From the NCBI RefSeq assembly GCF_014837295.1, contig NZ_JACYHB010000014.1:57088-121087 (forward strand): a stretch of DNA of 64,000 bases. The letters run 5' to 3'. The notes under the pieces were generated by a model. It worked only from the letters and a program-made list of their open reading frames with translations, made no database searches and had not been told where the DNA came from. Numbering within the stretch: position 1 is the stretch's first letter; each line of letters starts with the position of its first letter. This DNA comes from Cellulosimicrobium arenosum (GTDB taxonomy: Bacteria; Actinomycetota; Actinomycetes; Actinomycetales; Cellulomonadaceae). Shown one piece after another: positions 46,091 through 55,441 of this stretch. Both the position numbers and the translations under genes were made by a program.

Positions 46091-47029
46091 ATGAACCCTG
46101 CCCTGAAGAGATGGGCGAGCCGGTGCGCAGCAGCAGGAACCGTACTGCTGCTGGCCGCCTGCACCCCAACCCCGCCGCCTGCGAACACCCCCACGAGCCA
46201 GCCGCCACAGGACGTGGCCGAGTTCGGCCACGTGCACGACGTGCAGGTCGACCCGGTCGACAACACCATCCTGGTCGCGACCCACACCGGGGTATGGACC
46301 GTGCCGGACCCGTTCGGCGACGAACCAGCACGACCGGAGCGGGCCGGGGAAGGCCGACAAGACACGATGGGCATGACCCTCGCGGTCGACGGCACCATCT
46401 ACGCCTCCGGCCACCCCGCGCCGGGGGAGCAGACCGACCTGAAGGCGCACAACCTGGGCCTGATCCGCAGCACCGACGGTGCCGCGACCTGGGAGCAGGT
46501 CTCCTTGACCGGGGAGGTCGACTTCCACGCGCTGAGCACCGCGACCACCAGTGCTGGCACCGTGCGCGTCGTCGGCCTGGACTCGGCTACCTCCCGCCTG
46601 CTGATCAGCGACGACTCCGGAGCAACCTGGACACCGGGGGCAACCGTGCCGGCTCGCGACGTGCACGTCATGGACGGCGACCCGGAAACCGTCTTGGTCA
46701 CCACACCGACAGGCCTGCAGGTCAGCCACGACGCGGGACAGACGTTCACCCCGGACCGGGACGCGCCCACCCTCGCGTTCGTCGAGGCAGGGCTCGGGGC
46801 CGAGCTGATCGGCCTGGACCCAAGCGGCACCGTGTGGACCAGCACCCCAGGCGTGGAGCCTTGGACCGCGCACGGAGCCACTCCCGGCCAGGTGCAGGCC
46901 ATGACCTATGTGCCCGACGACAGTCCCGGGAACCAGCCGTGGATTGTCATCGTCACCGACACCGGCCTGTTCACCAGCCGCGACCTCGGCGCGAGCTGGG
47001 ACCCGGTGCTCGGCCAGGAGACCGGGTGA
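46091..47029 (+). CDS. F510_1955-type BNR-repeat lipoprotein
   Basis: 312 residues. The N-terminus is a lipoprotein signal (TVLLLAAC). The rest is a beta-propeller with Asp-box repeats (STDGAATWEQV, SDDSGATWTPG, SHDAGQTFTPD, SRDLGASWDPV) and an early GHVHDVQVDPVDNTILVATHTGVW. Such proteins commonly follow DUF305/DUF6153 genes in actinobacterial copper loci and are annotated as glycosyl-hydrolase-like without a proven activity. It lies 67 bases behind the DUF305 gene and probably shares its transcript. Confidence 0.8.
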   Translation: MNPALKRWASRCAAAGTVLLLAACTPTPPPANTPTSQPPQDVAEFGHVHDVQVDPVDNTILVATHTGVWTVPDPFGDEPARPERAGEGRQDTMGMTLAVDGTIYASGHPAPGEQTDLKAHNLGLIRSTDGAATWEQVSLTGEVDFHALSTATTSAGTVRVVGLDSATSRLLISDDSGATWTPGATVPARDVHVMDGDPETVLVTTPTGLQVSHDAGQTFTPDRDAPTLAFVEAGLGAELIGLDPSGTVWTSTPGVEPWTAHGATPGQVQAMTYVPDDSPGNQPWIVIVTDTGLFTSRDLGASWDPVLGQETG

Positions 47030-47082
47030 GACACCGGCCGGCCGCGCGCCGACAGACCAATCCCGCCCCACCCGCCGCGAAC

Positions 47083-47102
47083 CGACCGTGCCCGCACGGT
47101 CG
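47083..47102. other. 20-bp perfect palindrome after the BNR gene
   Basis: CGACCGTGC-CC-GCACGGTCG. It is a strong hairpin or operator, 54 bases past the BNR stop and 56 bases before the riboswitch; it could end the upstream transcript. Confidence 0.45.
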
Positions 47103-47157
47103 CGCGCGGCGAACCACCCCATGCTCCTCCCGGGACATCCGCGAGGGATCCAAGAGA

Positions 47158-47323
47158 GCGCCGAACCCTGTCACCTCTTGGAGCACACCACCAACACCCA
47201 TGACAGGGACGGGGGAACCACTCAACCGGGCACCACGGTGCCCTCGGGGTGAAGCCGCACCGCACCCAGCGGTGAGGCCGGGTCACTCTCCGACCCGAAC
47301 CCGACAGCTCACCCCGCAGGCGC
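47158..47323 (+). ncRNA. Cyclic di-AMP riboswitch (ydaO-yuaA leader)
   Basis: Conserved blocks of the ydaO aptamer are all present in order: GGGGGAACCA, CGGGGTGAAGCC, AGGCCGGGTCACTCT, then GAACCCGACAGCTCACCCCG. The P1 helix pairs GCGCC (47158-47162) with GGCGC (47319-47323), and a CCTGTCA/TGACAGG stem lies inside. It is directly upstream of a cell-wall hydrolase gene, a normal target in actinobacteria. P1 abuts the ribosome site GAAGGAG (47324-47330). Confidence 0.88.
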
Positions 47324-47336
47324 GAAGGAGAACACC

Positions 47337-48134
47337 ATGACCGCACGAAAGCCGGGACGCCACCGCGCGTCCCACCGACCCATCACACCCCTGACCCCGA
47401 TAGCCCGCGCAGCCCAGGAAGGATCAGCCAACACCGCCCGCAAGGGCGCCCTGCTCGCGGCAGGATCTGGCCTGCTCGTGTCGGTGTTCGCGGCACCGGC
47501 CAGCGCCGCACCGAACACCGACCGCCCCAAGGCCGTCTCCAGCGTCAACCTGAGCGCGCTGACCGAGCCCGCCCGCCAGGCGCTCAGCGCCGCCCCAGCG
47601 GTCACCGTCTCAGCCGACGCCGCGTTCTTGATCGAACAGGCACCGGTCGCGGTCACCCCCGCCCCCGAACCCGAACCCGAGCCGGAGCTGGAGCCGGAAC
47701 GCCAGGACCGCTCATCCCGCAGCCAGGAGCGCGCTCCCTCTCCGCAAGAGCAGGCGGGCACCGGTGCGGCCCAGGCTCCCGTCGACCTTCCGCCGTCCGC
47801 GGCGGGCTCGAGTGTGGTCAGCGTCGCGATGCAATACCTCGGCGTGCCCTACCAATGGGGCGGGACCACACCGGCAGGATTCGACTGCTCCGGGTTCACG
47901 TCCTACGTGTACGCCCAGGTCGGCATCAACCTGCCCCGCACGTCCTCCGAGCAGCGGTATGCAGGCACCGTCATCTCCCGCGACCAGGCACAACCCGGTG
48001 ACCTGATCTGGAGCCCGGGCCACATCGGCATCTACGCCGGGGACAACATGCAGATCGAGGCGCCCTCACCCGGCAAGACCGTCCGGTACGGGCAGATCTG
48101 GCAGTCCAACCCGACCTACATCCGCGTCGGCTGA
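47337..48134 (+). CDS. Secreted NlpC/P60 cell-wall peptidase
   Basis: 265 residues. A long twin-basic N-terminus with hydrophobic segment (LLAAGSGLLVSVFAAPASA) directs export. A Glu/Pro linker (PEPEPEPELEPE) follows. The C-terminal NlpC/P60 domain has the catalytic Cys in TPAGFDCSGFTSYVY, His in SPGHIGIYAG and the third polar residue at the end. It cleaves peptide stems of peptidoglycan. The upstream c-di-AMP riboswitch and downstream terminator make it a stand-alone unit within the island. Confidence 0.92.
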   Translation: MTARKPGRHRASHRPITPLTPIARAAQEGSANTARKGALLAAGSGLLVSVFAAPASAAPNTDRPKAVSSVNLSALTEPARQALSAAPAVTVSADAAFLIEQAPVAVTPAPEPEPEPELEPERQDRSSRSQERAPSPQEQAGTGAAQAPVDLPPSAAGSSVVSVAMQYLGVPYQWGGTTPAGFDCSGFTSYVYAQVGINLPRTSSEQRYAGTVISRDQAQPGDLIWSPGHIGIYAGDNMQIEAPSPGKTVRYGQIWQSNPTYIRVG

Positions 48135-48137
48135 CGC

Positions 48138-48172
48138 GTGAAGGGCCCCACCAGCCAGGTGGGGCCCTTCAC
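48138..48172 (+). terminator. Strong intrinsic terminator after the NlpC/P60 gene
   Basis: A perfect 15-bp stem (48138-48152 with 48158-48172) around a 5-base loop, starting GTGAAGGGCCCC and followed by TTTCCTC. Confidence 0.85.
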
Positions 48173-48259
48173 TTTCCTCACGCAGGCGTACCCGTGCGGG
48201 GTATAGCTTCCCTTTCACATACCCGGCCGCAGTCGTCGGCACCGCGGTAGTATCTGCGT

Positions 48260-48631
48260 ATGAACGAAGATGTGAAGATGTGCACATTCGGAGTAGCGTC
48301 GCAGTACGTGGACCTAGCCGCTGAGGTCTTCACCCTGCTGGCCGATGCGACGCGCATCCGGATCGTGCTGGCGCTGCGGGGCGAGGAGCTCTCGGTCAAC
48401 CACCTGGCTGACGTCGTGGCCATGTCCCCGACCGCGGTATCCCAGCACCTGGCCAAGCTCCGATGGGGACGGATCGTGCGGGCGCGTCAGCAAGGCAACC
48501 GGGTCTTCTACTCGCTGGTCGACGAGCACGCCCGCACCCTGGTGACCCAGGCAGTGTTCCAGGCTCAGCACACCGTCGACGCAGAGCCGGCCCACCACGA
48601 TGCCCACCCCGACCACGGGCGGCCGTCGTGA
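48260..48631 (+). CDS. ArsR-family metal sensor, KmtR-like
   Basis: 123 residues. The winged helix has AEVFTLLADATRIRIVLAL and SVNHLADVVAMSPTAVSQHLAKLRWGRIVRARQQGNRVFYSLVDEHARTLVTQAVFQAQH. This is close to M. tuberculosis KmtR (nickel/cobalt sensor), including the His-rich tail (AEPAHHDAHPDHG) that supplies ligands there. It should repress its own operon and the CDF exporter that overlaps it by 4 bases. Start at ATG 48260; ATG 48278 is possible. Confidence 0.85.
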   Translation: MNEDVKMCTFGVASQYVDLAAEVFTLLADATRIRIVLALRGEELSVNHLADVVAMSPTAVSQHLAKLRWGRIVRARQQGNRVFYSLVDEHARTLVTQAVFQAQHTVDAEPAHHDAHPDHGRPS

Positions 48632-49644
48632 GCGAGGACGTCCGGCCCGAGGAACACCACGACCATGTGCATGGGCATACCCACCCGACGGGCCTCAAGG
48701 GCTGGCTGCACGAGGACTTCGTGCCGCACTCCCACGACGTCACCGATTCGATCGACGATGCTCTGGAGGCCAGCAACGAGGGCGTACGAGCAGTCAAGGT
48801 CAGCCTCGTCGTGCTCGGCATCACCGCTGCAGCGCAACTGGGGATCGTCGCGATCAGCGGGTCGGTCGCGCTGCTCGCGGACACGATCCACAACTTCTCC
48901 GACGCACTGACCGCGGTCCCGCTGTGGATCGCGTTCGTCCTCGGCCGCCGCGCAGCGACCACGCGATACACCCACGGGTACGGACGCGCCGAAGACCTCG
49001 CCGGTCTGTTCATCGTCGCGATGATCGCCCTGTCCGCCGTCGTCGCCGGCGTCGAGTCGATCCGTCGCCTGGCCGACCCGCAGCCCCTGGACAACCTCGG
49101 CTGGGTCATGGCCGCGGGCGTCGTCGGGTTCGCTGGAAACGAGGCCGTCGCCGTCTACCGGATGCGGGTCGGACGCCGCATCGGCTCGGCCGCGTTGGTC
49201 GCCGACGGCGTGCACGCCCGCACCGATGGGTTCACATCATTGGCCGTCGTCCTGGGCGTCGTCGGCGTCTGGGCCGGCTTCCCGATCGCCGACCCCCTCG
49301 TGGGCCTGCTCATCACCGCCGCCATCCTCATCCTGCTGTGGGGCACCGCCCGCGACGTCGGGCGCCGCCTCCTGGACGGCATCGACCCTGACCTCACCCA
49401 CCGCGCCCGGCGTGCCCTCGAATCCGAGCCCGGGATCGTCGGCGTCGAAGACGTCCGACTTCGGTGGACCGGCCATCGCCTCGCCGTCCAGGCCAGACTG
49501 CTCCTGCCCGCTGGCACCACGGTCGCAGGCGCTGACCGGACGGCGGCCGCCGCCGAGCACGCCGTGCGCCGAGCGCTGCCTGCGGTCGGGACCGTGGACC
49601 TCACGGTCACAGCGGCTGCGAACGCACCGATCACCGGCAGGTAG
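48628..49644 (+). CDS. Cation diffusion facilitator metal exporter
   Basis: 338 residues from the GTG overlapping the sensor stop. The N-terminus is His-rich (EEHHDHVHGHTHP). Six helices follow with VALLADTIHNFSDALTAVPLWIAF (HxxxD-type site) and ALVADGVHARTDGFTSLAVVLGVVG as the second metal site. A C-terminal ferredoxin-like domain completes it. CDF proteins exchange Zn, Co, Ni or Cd for protons; coupling to a KmtR-like sensor favours Ni/Co. Confidence 0.9.
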   Translation: MSEDVRPEEHHDHVHGHTHPTGLKGWLHEDFVPHSHDVTDSIDDALEASNEGVRAVKVSLVVLGITAAAQLGIVAISGSVALLADTIHNFSDALTAVPLWIAFVLGRRAATTRYTHGYGRAEDLAGLFIVAMIALSAVVAGVESIRRLADPQPLDNLGWVMAAGVVGFAGNEAVAVYRMRVGRRIGSAALVADGVHARTDGFTSLAVVLGVVGVWAGFPIADPLVGLLITAAILILLWGTARDVGRRLLDGIDPDLTHRARRALESEPGIVGVEDVRLRWTGHRLAVQARLLLPAGTTVAGADRTAAAAEHAVRRALPAVGTVDLTVTAAANAPITGR

Positions 49645-49691
49645 CAGTGACCCGTGGCCTTCTCGGTGCTCTGGTGGTCATCTGTGGAGAC

Positions 49692-51095
49692 CTACGGGTA
49701 GGTGGCCATCAGCCCGACCGTGATGCCGAGAAGCAGGCTCGCCACGGCCGCTACGTGCAGCACGGCAGCAGCCGGTGCGGAAGCCGTCCCTCGTGCGGGA
49801 CGGGCTGAGGCCGTGGCGCGGAAGGCCGGCGCGATCCAGCGAAGGTAGTAGAACAGGCTGGCGACGGAGTTGGCGGCTGCCAGCACGGTTAGCCAGGCGA
49901 ATCCTTGGTCTGCTGCCGTGGTGAACGCCGCGAACTTTCCGAGGAAGACCGCGGTCGGCGGTGTGCCTACGAGGCCAAGGAGGCAGACGACCAGGCTCAC
50001 GAGGAGCCACGGCCGCCCCGCGACCCCCGCGGCCCAGCCGATCAGGGTGGTGCGTCGCGGCAGAGATGCCGCTGCCGCGAACGCCCCGATGTTCGTCGTG
50101 GCATAGGCGGCGAGGTAGAGCTGCAGGGCCGGGGCGGCGAGATCCGCACCGGCGGCGGCCACGATCATGAGCAGGTAGCCGACCTGGCTGATGGTGGAGT
50201 AGGCGAGCAGGCGTAGCAGCGACTGCTGCCAGAACGCCGCCAGGTTTCCCAGCGTCATGCTCGCGGCGGCCACGACGGCGACCACGACCGGGAGGCCGGC
50301 CGGGGCGTCTGCGAACGGTTCGTCGACGAGACGGAAGGCTGCGGCGAGGGCTCCGAGCTTGGGGATGGTGGAGATGCAGGCCGCGATGGCCGGGCTGGTG
50401 CCGTCGAGCACGTCCGGCACCCAGAAGTGCACCGGGACGGCACCGGCCTTGAACAGCACGGCGGTGAGCAACCCGAGCGCAGCGACCGCGACGAGGGCGG
50501 GCGCGGTGCTCGCCGTGGTGCCGCCGAGCAGCGCGTAGGTCGTCCGCCCTCCGTCCAGGACGAGCGCGGTGACGCCGACCAGGAGCACGACGCCGACGAG
50601 GGCGCTGAGGAGGTAGTACTTGAGCGCGGCCTCGGTGGCACGGGCGTCTTTGCGGAACCCGGCCAGGGCGTACAGCGGCACGCTCGCCAGCAGGAACGCG
50701 GCCACGAGCATCAGGGCGTCGCTCGCGGCGGCGAGGGCGTCGGCGCCGAGGACGGCCAGCAGGACCAGGACATAGGCTTCGGTCTCGCGCGGGTGCCCGG
50801 AGATCTCGGTGCGCAGCAGGACGACGACGGCGAGCGCGGCTGACGCTGCGGCGAGGCGCACGACGGTGGTGGTCGCGTCCACGGTCCAGGTCCCGGCGAA
50901 CACCGTGCGGGCAGGTCCTGCGAGCGTCGATAGCGCGGCCGCAGCACTGCCGAGGCAGCCGGTCGCGGCGACGACGGCGACGCGCCGTTGGGCCCGCTGA
51001 GGCGTCCACAGGCCCAGGAGCAGCCCACCGACCGCGGCGACCAGCAAGATGATCTCGGGCAGCAGGGCGAGGGGGTCCTCGTGCATCGGCATCAC
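49692..51095 (-). CDS. NuoN-like antiporter subunit of an orphan complex I-like module
   Basis: 467 residues, about 14 helices, GTG start (ATG 49 bases into the same leader at 51092). It keeps the central Lys region (VLFKAGAVPVHFWVPDVLDGTSPAIAACISTIPKLGALAAAF). At the place of the conserved helix-5 Glu of NuoN, this protein reads LVAAFLLASVPLYALAG with no Glu. It belongs to an eight-gene - strand operon. Last gene of the operon, 7 bases after NuoM. Confidence 0.85.
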   Translation of the reverse strand: MMPMHEDPLALLPEIILLVAAVGGLLLGLWTPQRAQRRVAVVAATGCLGSAAAALSTLAGPARTVFAGTWTVDATTTVVRLAAASAALAVVVLLRTEISGHPRETEAYVLVLLAVLGADALAAASDALMLVAAFLLASVPLYALAGFRKDARATEAALKYYLLSALVGVVLLVGVTALVLDGGRTTYALLGGTTASTAPALVAVAALGLLTAVLFKAGAVPVHFWVPDVLDGTSPAIAACISTIPKLGALAAAFRLVDEPFADAPAGLPVVVAVVAAASMTLGNLAAFWQQSLLRLLAYSTISQVGYLLMIVAAAGADLAAPALQLYLAAYATTNIGAFAAAASLPRRTTLIGWAAGVAGRPWLLVSLVVCLLGLVGTPPTAVFLGKFAAFTTAADQGFAWLTVLAAANSVASLFYYLRWIAPAFRATASARPARGTASAPAAAVLHVAAVASLLLGITVGLMATYP

Positions 51096-51101
51096 GGCGG
51101 C

Positions 51102-52619
51102 CTACCTGGCGACGAGGGCGACCAGGTCGTCGGCCGCCGGGCCGACGACGTCGAGCAGCAGCCACGGCAGCAGGCCGACGGCGACGCTCAGCGCGAGCAG
51201 CGGGACGATGGAGACCCGCTCGGATGCTGTCAGGTCCTGGATGCTGCGAGCATCGACTCCGTCGGGCACGGTGAGGTCGCCGGTCAGCAGATGGCGCAAG
51301 GCGCGCAGGAACAGCCCGGCCGTGAGCAGGATGCCCAGGACCGCGACGGTCACCGCGACGGGTACCCCGGCGAGCGACCCGGCGAAGATCTCGAACTCGG
51401 CCACGAAGCCGGACAGCCCGGGCAATCCCAGGGAGCCGAACGCCGCCACGGCAAGGACGACGCCGAACCCCGGCATGACGCGCGAGAGGCCGCCCCACTG
51501 CGAGAAGGCGTAGGAACGCCCGCGTGACCACAGGATGCCGGCCACGAGGAACAGCGCGCCGGTGAGCAGACCGTGGCTGACCATCTGCACGACGGCGCCG
51601 GTTGCTGCAACGCCTGCGGACCCGATGTCGTCTGCGGCGTCGCCGTTCTCGCGTGCCAGCACTCCGACGGCACCGAGGCCGAGCAGCACGTAGCCCATGT
51701 GGTTGACCGAGGTGTAGGCGATCATGCGCTTGAGGTCGGTCTGGGCGAGCGCGACGAGCGCGCCCCAGAGCACGCTGACGACGCCGATGACGACGATCCA
51801 GGTGGCCCAACGCTGCCAAGCGTCCGGCAGGGTCGGCATGGCGATCCGGACGAACCCGAAGGTGCCGAGCTTCAGCAGCACGCCGGCCAGGACCGCCGAT
51901 CCTTCGGCAGGTGCGTCGGTGTGGGCGGGTGGCAGCCAGGTGTGGAACGGAAACACGGGGGTCTTGACGGCCAGCCCGATGAAGAGGGCCAGCAGCACGA
52001 GCGAGGCGGTGCCGGGCGCGTCATGCCAGGGCGGATTCGCGGTGAGCCGCACGATGTCGAACGTTCGTGGCGTGGATCCGAGGAACAGGCCGATGAAGCC
52101 GAGCAGCAGCGCCAGCGATCCGACGAACGTGTACAGGAAGAACTTCAGGGCGCTGCGCTGCCGGTCGCCGTGTCCCCACCCCGCGATGACGAAGTACATC
52201 GCGACGATCGACAGGTCGAAGAACAGGAAGAACAGGATGAGGTCGAGAGCGGCGAACGTTCCCAGGCAGGTGGTCTCGAGCAGCAGGAAGATCGCCGCGT
52301 GGCTGCGGGCCCGCTCGGGTCTGCGCAGCGACCAGATCGCGCAGCACCAGAACAGGACGGCGGTCAGGGCCATGAGCGGAAGAGACAGTCCGTCGAGGCC
52401 CACGTGGTAGGAGGCGTCCACGGTGGGGATCCAGCGCACCTTGACGTCGTACTGGATCCCACCGTCGGGGTCCAGACCCCACCAGGTCCAGGCGACCATG
52501 GCAACGACGACCGACGACGCCGCCACCCACCCCCATGCCGCCGCGCGTTCAGGGACACGGGCAGCCATCAGGACGATCCCGGCGACCGCGGGAAGCAGGA
52601 CGAGGACGGTCAGCAGCAC
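51102..52619 (-). CDS. NuoM-like antiporter subunit
   Basis: 505 residues. NuoM signatures: VGLDGLSLPLMALTAVLFW, AVKTPVFPFHTWLPPAHTDAPAEGSAVLAGVLLKLGTFGF and DLKRMIAYTSVNHMGYVLLGL. The usual FWE motif before VPMYFLI is here FFDLSIVAMYFVIAGWGH, an Asp in place of the key Glu. It probably moves protons or Na+ in the membrane arm. It starts 4 bases upstream of the NuoL stop. Confidence 0.88.
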   Translation of the reverse strand: MLLTVLVLLPAVAGIVLMAARVPERAAAWGWVAASSVVVAMVAWTWWGLDPDGGIQYDVKVRWIPTVDASYHVGLDGLSLPLMALTAVLFWCCAIWSLRRPERARSHAAIFLLLETTCLGTFAALDLILFFLFFDLSIVAMYFVIAGWGHGDRQRSALKFFLYTFVGSLALLLGFIGLFLGSTPRTFDIVRLTANPPWHDAPGTASLVLLALFIGLAVKTPVFPFHTWLPPAHTDAPAEGSAVLAGVLLKLGTFGFVRIAMPTLPDAWQRWATWIVVIGVVSVLWGALVALAQTDLKRMIAYTSVNHMGYVLLGLGAVGVLARENGDAADDIGSAGVAATGAVVQMVSHGLLTGALFLVAGILWSRGRSYAFSQWGGLSRVMPGFGVVLAVAAFGSLGLPGLSGFVAEFEIFAGSLAGVPVAVTVAVLGILLTAGLFLRALRHLLTGDLTVPDGVDARSIQDLTASERVSIVPLLALSVAVGLLPWLLLDVVGPAADDLVALVAR

Positions 52620-52623
52620 GGCG

Positions 52624-54570
52624 TCACCTCACGATCAGCAGGACGAGGAACAGCACACCGACTCCGACGGCGGCCTGGGCGTAGTACTGGTGCAGCAGAC
52701 CAGTCTGGGGTCTGCGCGCCAGCACGCCGAGGTGACCGGCCGTACCCGCGACTCGCCGCACCGCGCCGTCAAGGACCCGGTCGTCGAGAACAGCGGTCCG
52801 TCGGGCTGCTCCGACCGTCCCGACGGCAGCGCCCTCGACAGCTCCGTCGATGCCCCGCACGTCCGCGATTTCGACGATACGAGCAGTGGCAAGGACGCCG
52901 GCAGACAGCGCCATGACGCCATGGTCGAGAGATCGGTCCGTACGGTCGGCGGCCCGAGCGAGGCCCAACGCTCCGCGCCCGACGGCGCGCAGCAGCGCAA
53001 GTGTGCCGAGCCACGGCGCCAGACTGGTGCGTTCGAACGCCCCAGCCACAGCTGGCCGAGCCAGGACGACGGCGCCGACCACCAGCGCCAGGCTCCCCGA
53101 CAGCACCAGTGCTCCCACCCCCGGTCCCTGGCCCGGTGGTACACCCAAGAGGTCGGCGGCGGCGTCGCGCACAGCCGGTAGCGCCACGGCTCCCAACGCG
53201 ACGGCCGATGCCGCGAGCACGAGGGCCGCGACCGTCGTCGCGGCCGACACCCGCTGCGCGGAAGGGCCCCGCCACGGAGCCAGGACGAGCGCCACGATCT
53301 TCGCGGCGTAGGCGGCCGAGAGCGCCCCGGCCGTCAGCGCGACCACGTGCAGCACGGTACCGGCGGGCAGGCCGGCAGCCTGGACCCCAGCGAGCACCTC
53401 GTCCTTCGTCGTCCACAGCGACAGCGGCGGGATCCCCGCCAGCACCGCGGCGCACGCGACCGCTGCGACGCCCACCGCGGGCGTGCGACGTGCCGCTCCG
53501 CGCAGCCCGGCGAGCTGCTTGGTGCCGAGCGTGCTGAGCCATGCGCCGGCAGCCACGAAGAGCCCCGCCTTGACCGCGGCGTGAGCGGTCAGGTGCTCGG
53601 CACCACCGAGCAGGCCGGCGTCGGAGCCTGCGGCTGCGGCCCCCGCACCGAGGACGACGAACCCCATCTGTGCAGCGGTGCTCGCCGCGAGGAGCTGCTT
53701 GAGATCGGTCTGCGCCACGGCGACCGCGCCCAGCACGAGAGCGGTGGACGCGCCGGCCCAGACGACGACCACCGTCGCCGGGCCGGCGAGCCCGTCGTGC
53801 AGACGCAACAGCAAGTAGCCGCCAGCGGCGACCATGGTGGCGGAGTGCAGCAGCGCGCTGACCGGGCTCGGCCCTTGCATCGCCGCGGACAACCAGCCCG
53901 AGAACGGCAGCTGGGCAGACTTTCCGAGCGCAGCCAGCACGACGCCGGTCGACGCCACTCCCAGCCATGGTGATCCGAGGCCGACAAGATCGAGGGACAG
54001 GCTCCCGCTGCCGGCGAGGACGGCACCGGCCGCGACATACAGGCCGAGGTCGGTCGCCCGGGTAGTGAGCAGCGCGGTGGTGCCCGCAGCAGTCTTGCCC
54101 GCCGCGCGCCACCGGAAGCCGATCAGGGCGTAGGAGGTGGCACCCATGAGCTCCCAACCGACGAGCAGAGCAGGGAACGTGGTGGCAGTGACCGTGAGCT
54201 GCATCGCCGCGACGAACAGCAACCAGTAGCCGAAGAATCGTGCCCTCGAGGACCGCGCCTCGTGGTCGGCGGCGGCGAAGACGGACACCACGAGGGCCAC
54301 GGCGGCCACGGTCACCGTCAGCACGGCAGAGAGTCCGTCGACCGCCAGGCCGACATCCGCACCGTCGACGACCGCTCGGCCACCGCTGCTCAGGAAGGGC
54401 ACCGATAACGAGGCTCGCGTGACGGCCGCGGTGCCTGCGAGGAACACGCCCGCGACACCGAGCACGAGGGCGAGCGGGACGGCGCCGCGATCGAACCGAT
54501 GCCTACCCAGCAGCAAGAACATCCCCCCGGAAGCGGGCAGCAGGACCAGGGCGAGCAACGCCGCGCTCAT
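52624..54570 (-). CDS. NuoL-like antiporter subunit
   Basis: 648 residues. It has FPALLVGWELMGATSYALIGFRW with the conserved Glu, and GKSAQLPFSGWLSAAMQGPSPVSALLHSATMVAAGGYLLLRL with the conserved Lys and His. About 16 helices; the lateral C-terminal helix region is present but weakly conserved. Its ATG overlaps the NuoK stop by 4 bases. The real start is at 54570. Confidence 0.88.
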   Translation of the reverse strand: MSAALLALVLLPASGGMFLLLGRHRFDRGAVPLALVLGVAGVFLAGTAAVTRASLSVPFLSSGGRAVVDGADVGLAVDGLSAVLTVTVAAVALVVSVFAAADHEARSSRARFFGYWLLFVAAMQLTVTATTFPALLVGWELMGATSYALIGFRWRAAGKTAAGTTALLTTRATDLGLYVAAGAVLAGSGSLSLDLVGLGSPWLGVASTGVVLAALGKSAQLPFSGWLSAAMQGPSPVSALLHSATMVAAGGYLLLRLHDGLAGPATVVVVWAGASTALVLGAVAVAQTDLKQLLAASTAAQMGFVVLGAGAAAAGSDAGLLGGAEHLTAHAAVKAGLFVAAGAWLSTLGTKQLAGLRGAARRTPAVGVAAVACAAVLAGIPPLSLWTTKDEVLAGVQAAGLPAGTVLHVVALTAGALSAAYAAKIVALVLAPWRGPSAQRVSAATTVAALVLAASAVALGAVALPAVRDAAADLLGVPPGQGPGVGALVLSGSLALVVGAVVLARPAVAGAFERTSLAPWLGTLALLRAVGRGALGLARAADRTDRSLDHGVMALSAGVLATARIVEIADVRGIDGAVEGAAVGTVGAARRTAVLDDRVLDGAVRRVAGTAGHLGVLARRPQTGLLHQYYAQAAVGVGVLFLVLLIVR

Positions 54571-54881
54571 CCGCCGAGCTCCCCGGCTGCGTCGACCGTG
54601 TCGACCTGCTGCGCGCGGTAGATGGCCAGTGCCACGGCGAACCCCATGGCCATCTCCACTGCCATGACGACGGTCGCCATCAGGATGAGCACCTGTGCGT
54701 CCGGAAGCTGCGGCGTCAAGAAGTACCAGGCCGAGCCGGCAGCAAGGAGCACACCGTTGACGACGAGCTCGAGCCCCATCATGACCATCACGATCGACTG
54801 CTGCGACAGCGCGCCGAACAATCCTGTGCCCACCAGCGCGGCAGCGATCGTCAGGACGATCTGCAAGGTCAGCACGCTCAT
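54567..54881 (-). CDS. NuoK-like subunit
   Basis: 104 residues with three helices. It retains MVMMGLELVVNGVLLAAGS with the helix-2 Glu and MATVVMAVEMAMGFAVALAIYR with the helix-3 Glu, both essential in NuoK for proton translocation. Both ends overlap neighbours by 4 bases. Confidence 0.9.
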   Translation of the reverse strand: MSVLTLQIVLTIAAALVGTGLFGALSQQSIVMVMMGLELVVNGVLLAAGSAWYFLTPQLPDAQVLILMATVVMAVEMAMGFAVALAIYRAQQVDTVDAAGELGG

Positions 54882-55441
54882 CGAGGCAGCCCTCCACGGA
54901 CGGGGTCGTCGGGTCTTCCTCGGTCCAGGTCGGGCCCGAACCGGTCGTAGCGCCCGCGGTGCGTCGCCAGCGTGATGCCGGCGACCATCGTCGCCAGCAG
55001 GACGACGCCGACGACGATCATCAGCAGCATCTGCGGACCCATGATCGCTTCACCGACCTGACGCGTGGGATCGGCCGGCGGCGAACCGGTGCGCTCTGGC
55101 CAGTCCACCGTCCAGATGCCGACGACCAGCACGACGAACACCGTGGCCCCCACCGCGGCGGAGCCCTTGGTGTTGTGCACCATCGTCATCGGCATGAGGC
55201 CGGCCGGGTTCATCATCAGCATGATCATGAACACGACCATGATCGCCATCTCGATCGTCATCATCAGGATCGTCAGCAGCCCGAGGTAGTGAAGATCCAT
55301 GACCAGCAGCGCCGCGCCGGTCGCCAAGAAGGACGCCAACAGACAGAACGTGGCGCGAGCCATGGAGTCGACGACGAACACGAGCACCCCGGTGCACACC
55401 GCCGCGGCGCCGAGGGCTGAGAGCACGAGCAGCTCGGTCAT
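54878..55441 (-). CDS. NuoJ-like subunit
   Basis: 187 residues with five helices. The helix-3 region reads LVMDLHYLGLLTILMMTIEMAIMVVFMIMLMMNP, unusually rich in Met; a conserved family Tyr/Gly-type bulge is replaced here. The C-terminus is charged (RYDRFGPDLDRGRPDDP). Its ATG at 55441 overlaps the NuoH-like stop. The Met-rich stretch is notable in a metal island. Confidence 0.85.
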   Translation of the reverse strand: MTELLVLSALGAAAVCTGVLVFVVDSMARATFCLLASFLATGAALLVMDLHYLGLLTILMMTIEMAIMVVFMIMLMMNPAGLMPMTMVHNTKGSAAVGATVFVVLVVGIWTVDWPERTGSPPADPTRQVGEAIMGPQMLLMIVVGVVLLATMVAGITLATHRGRYDRFGPDLDRGRPDDPVRGGLPR

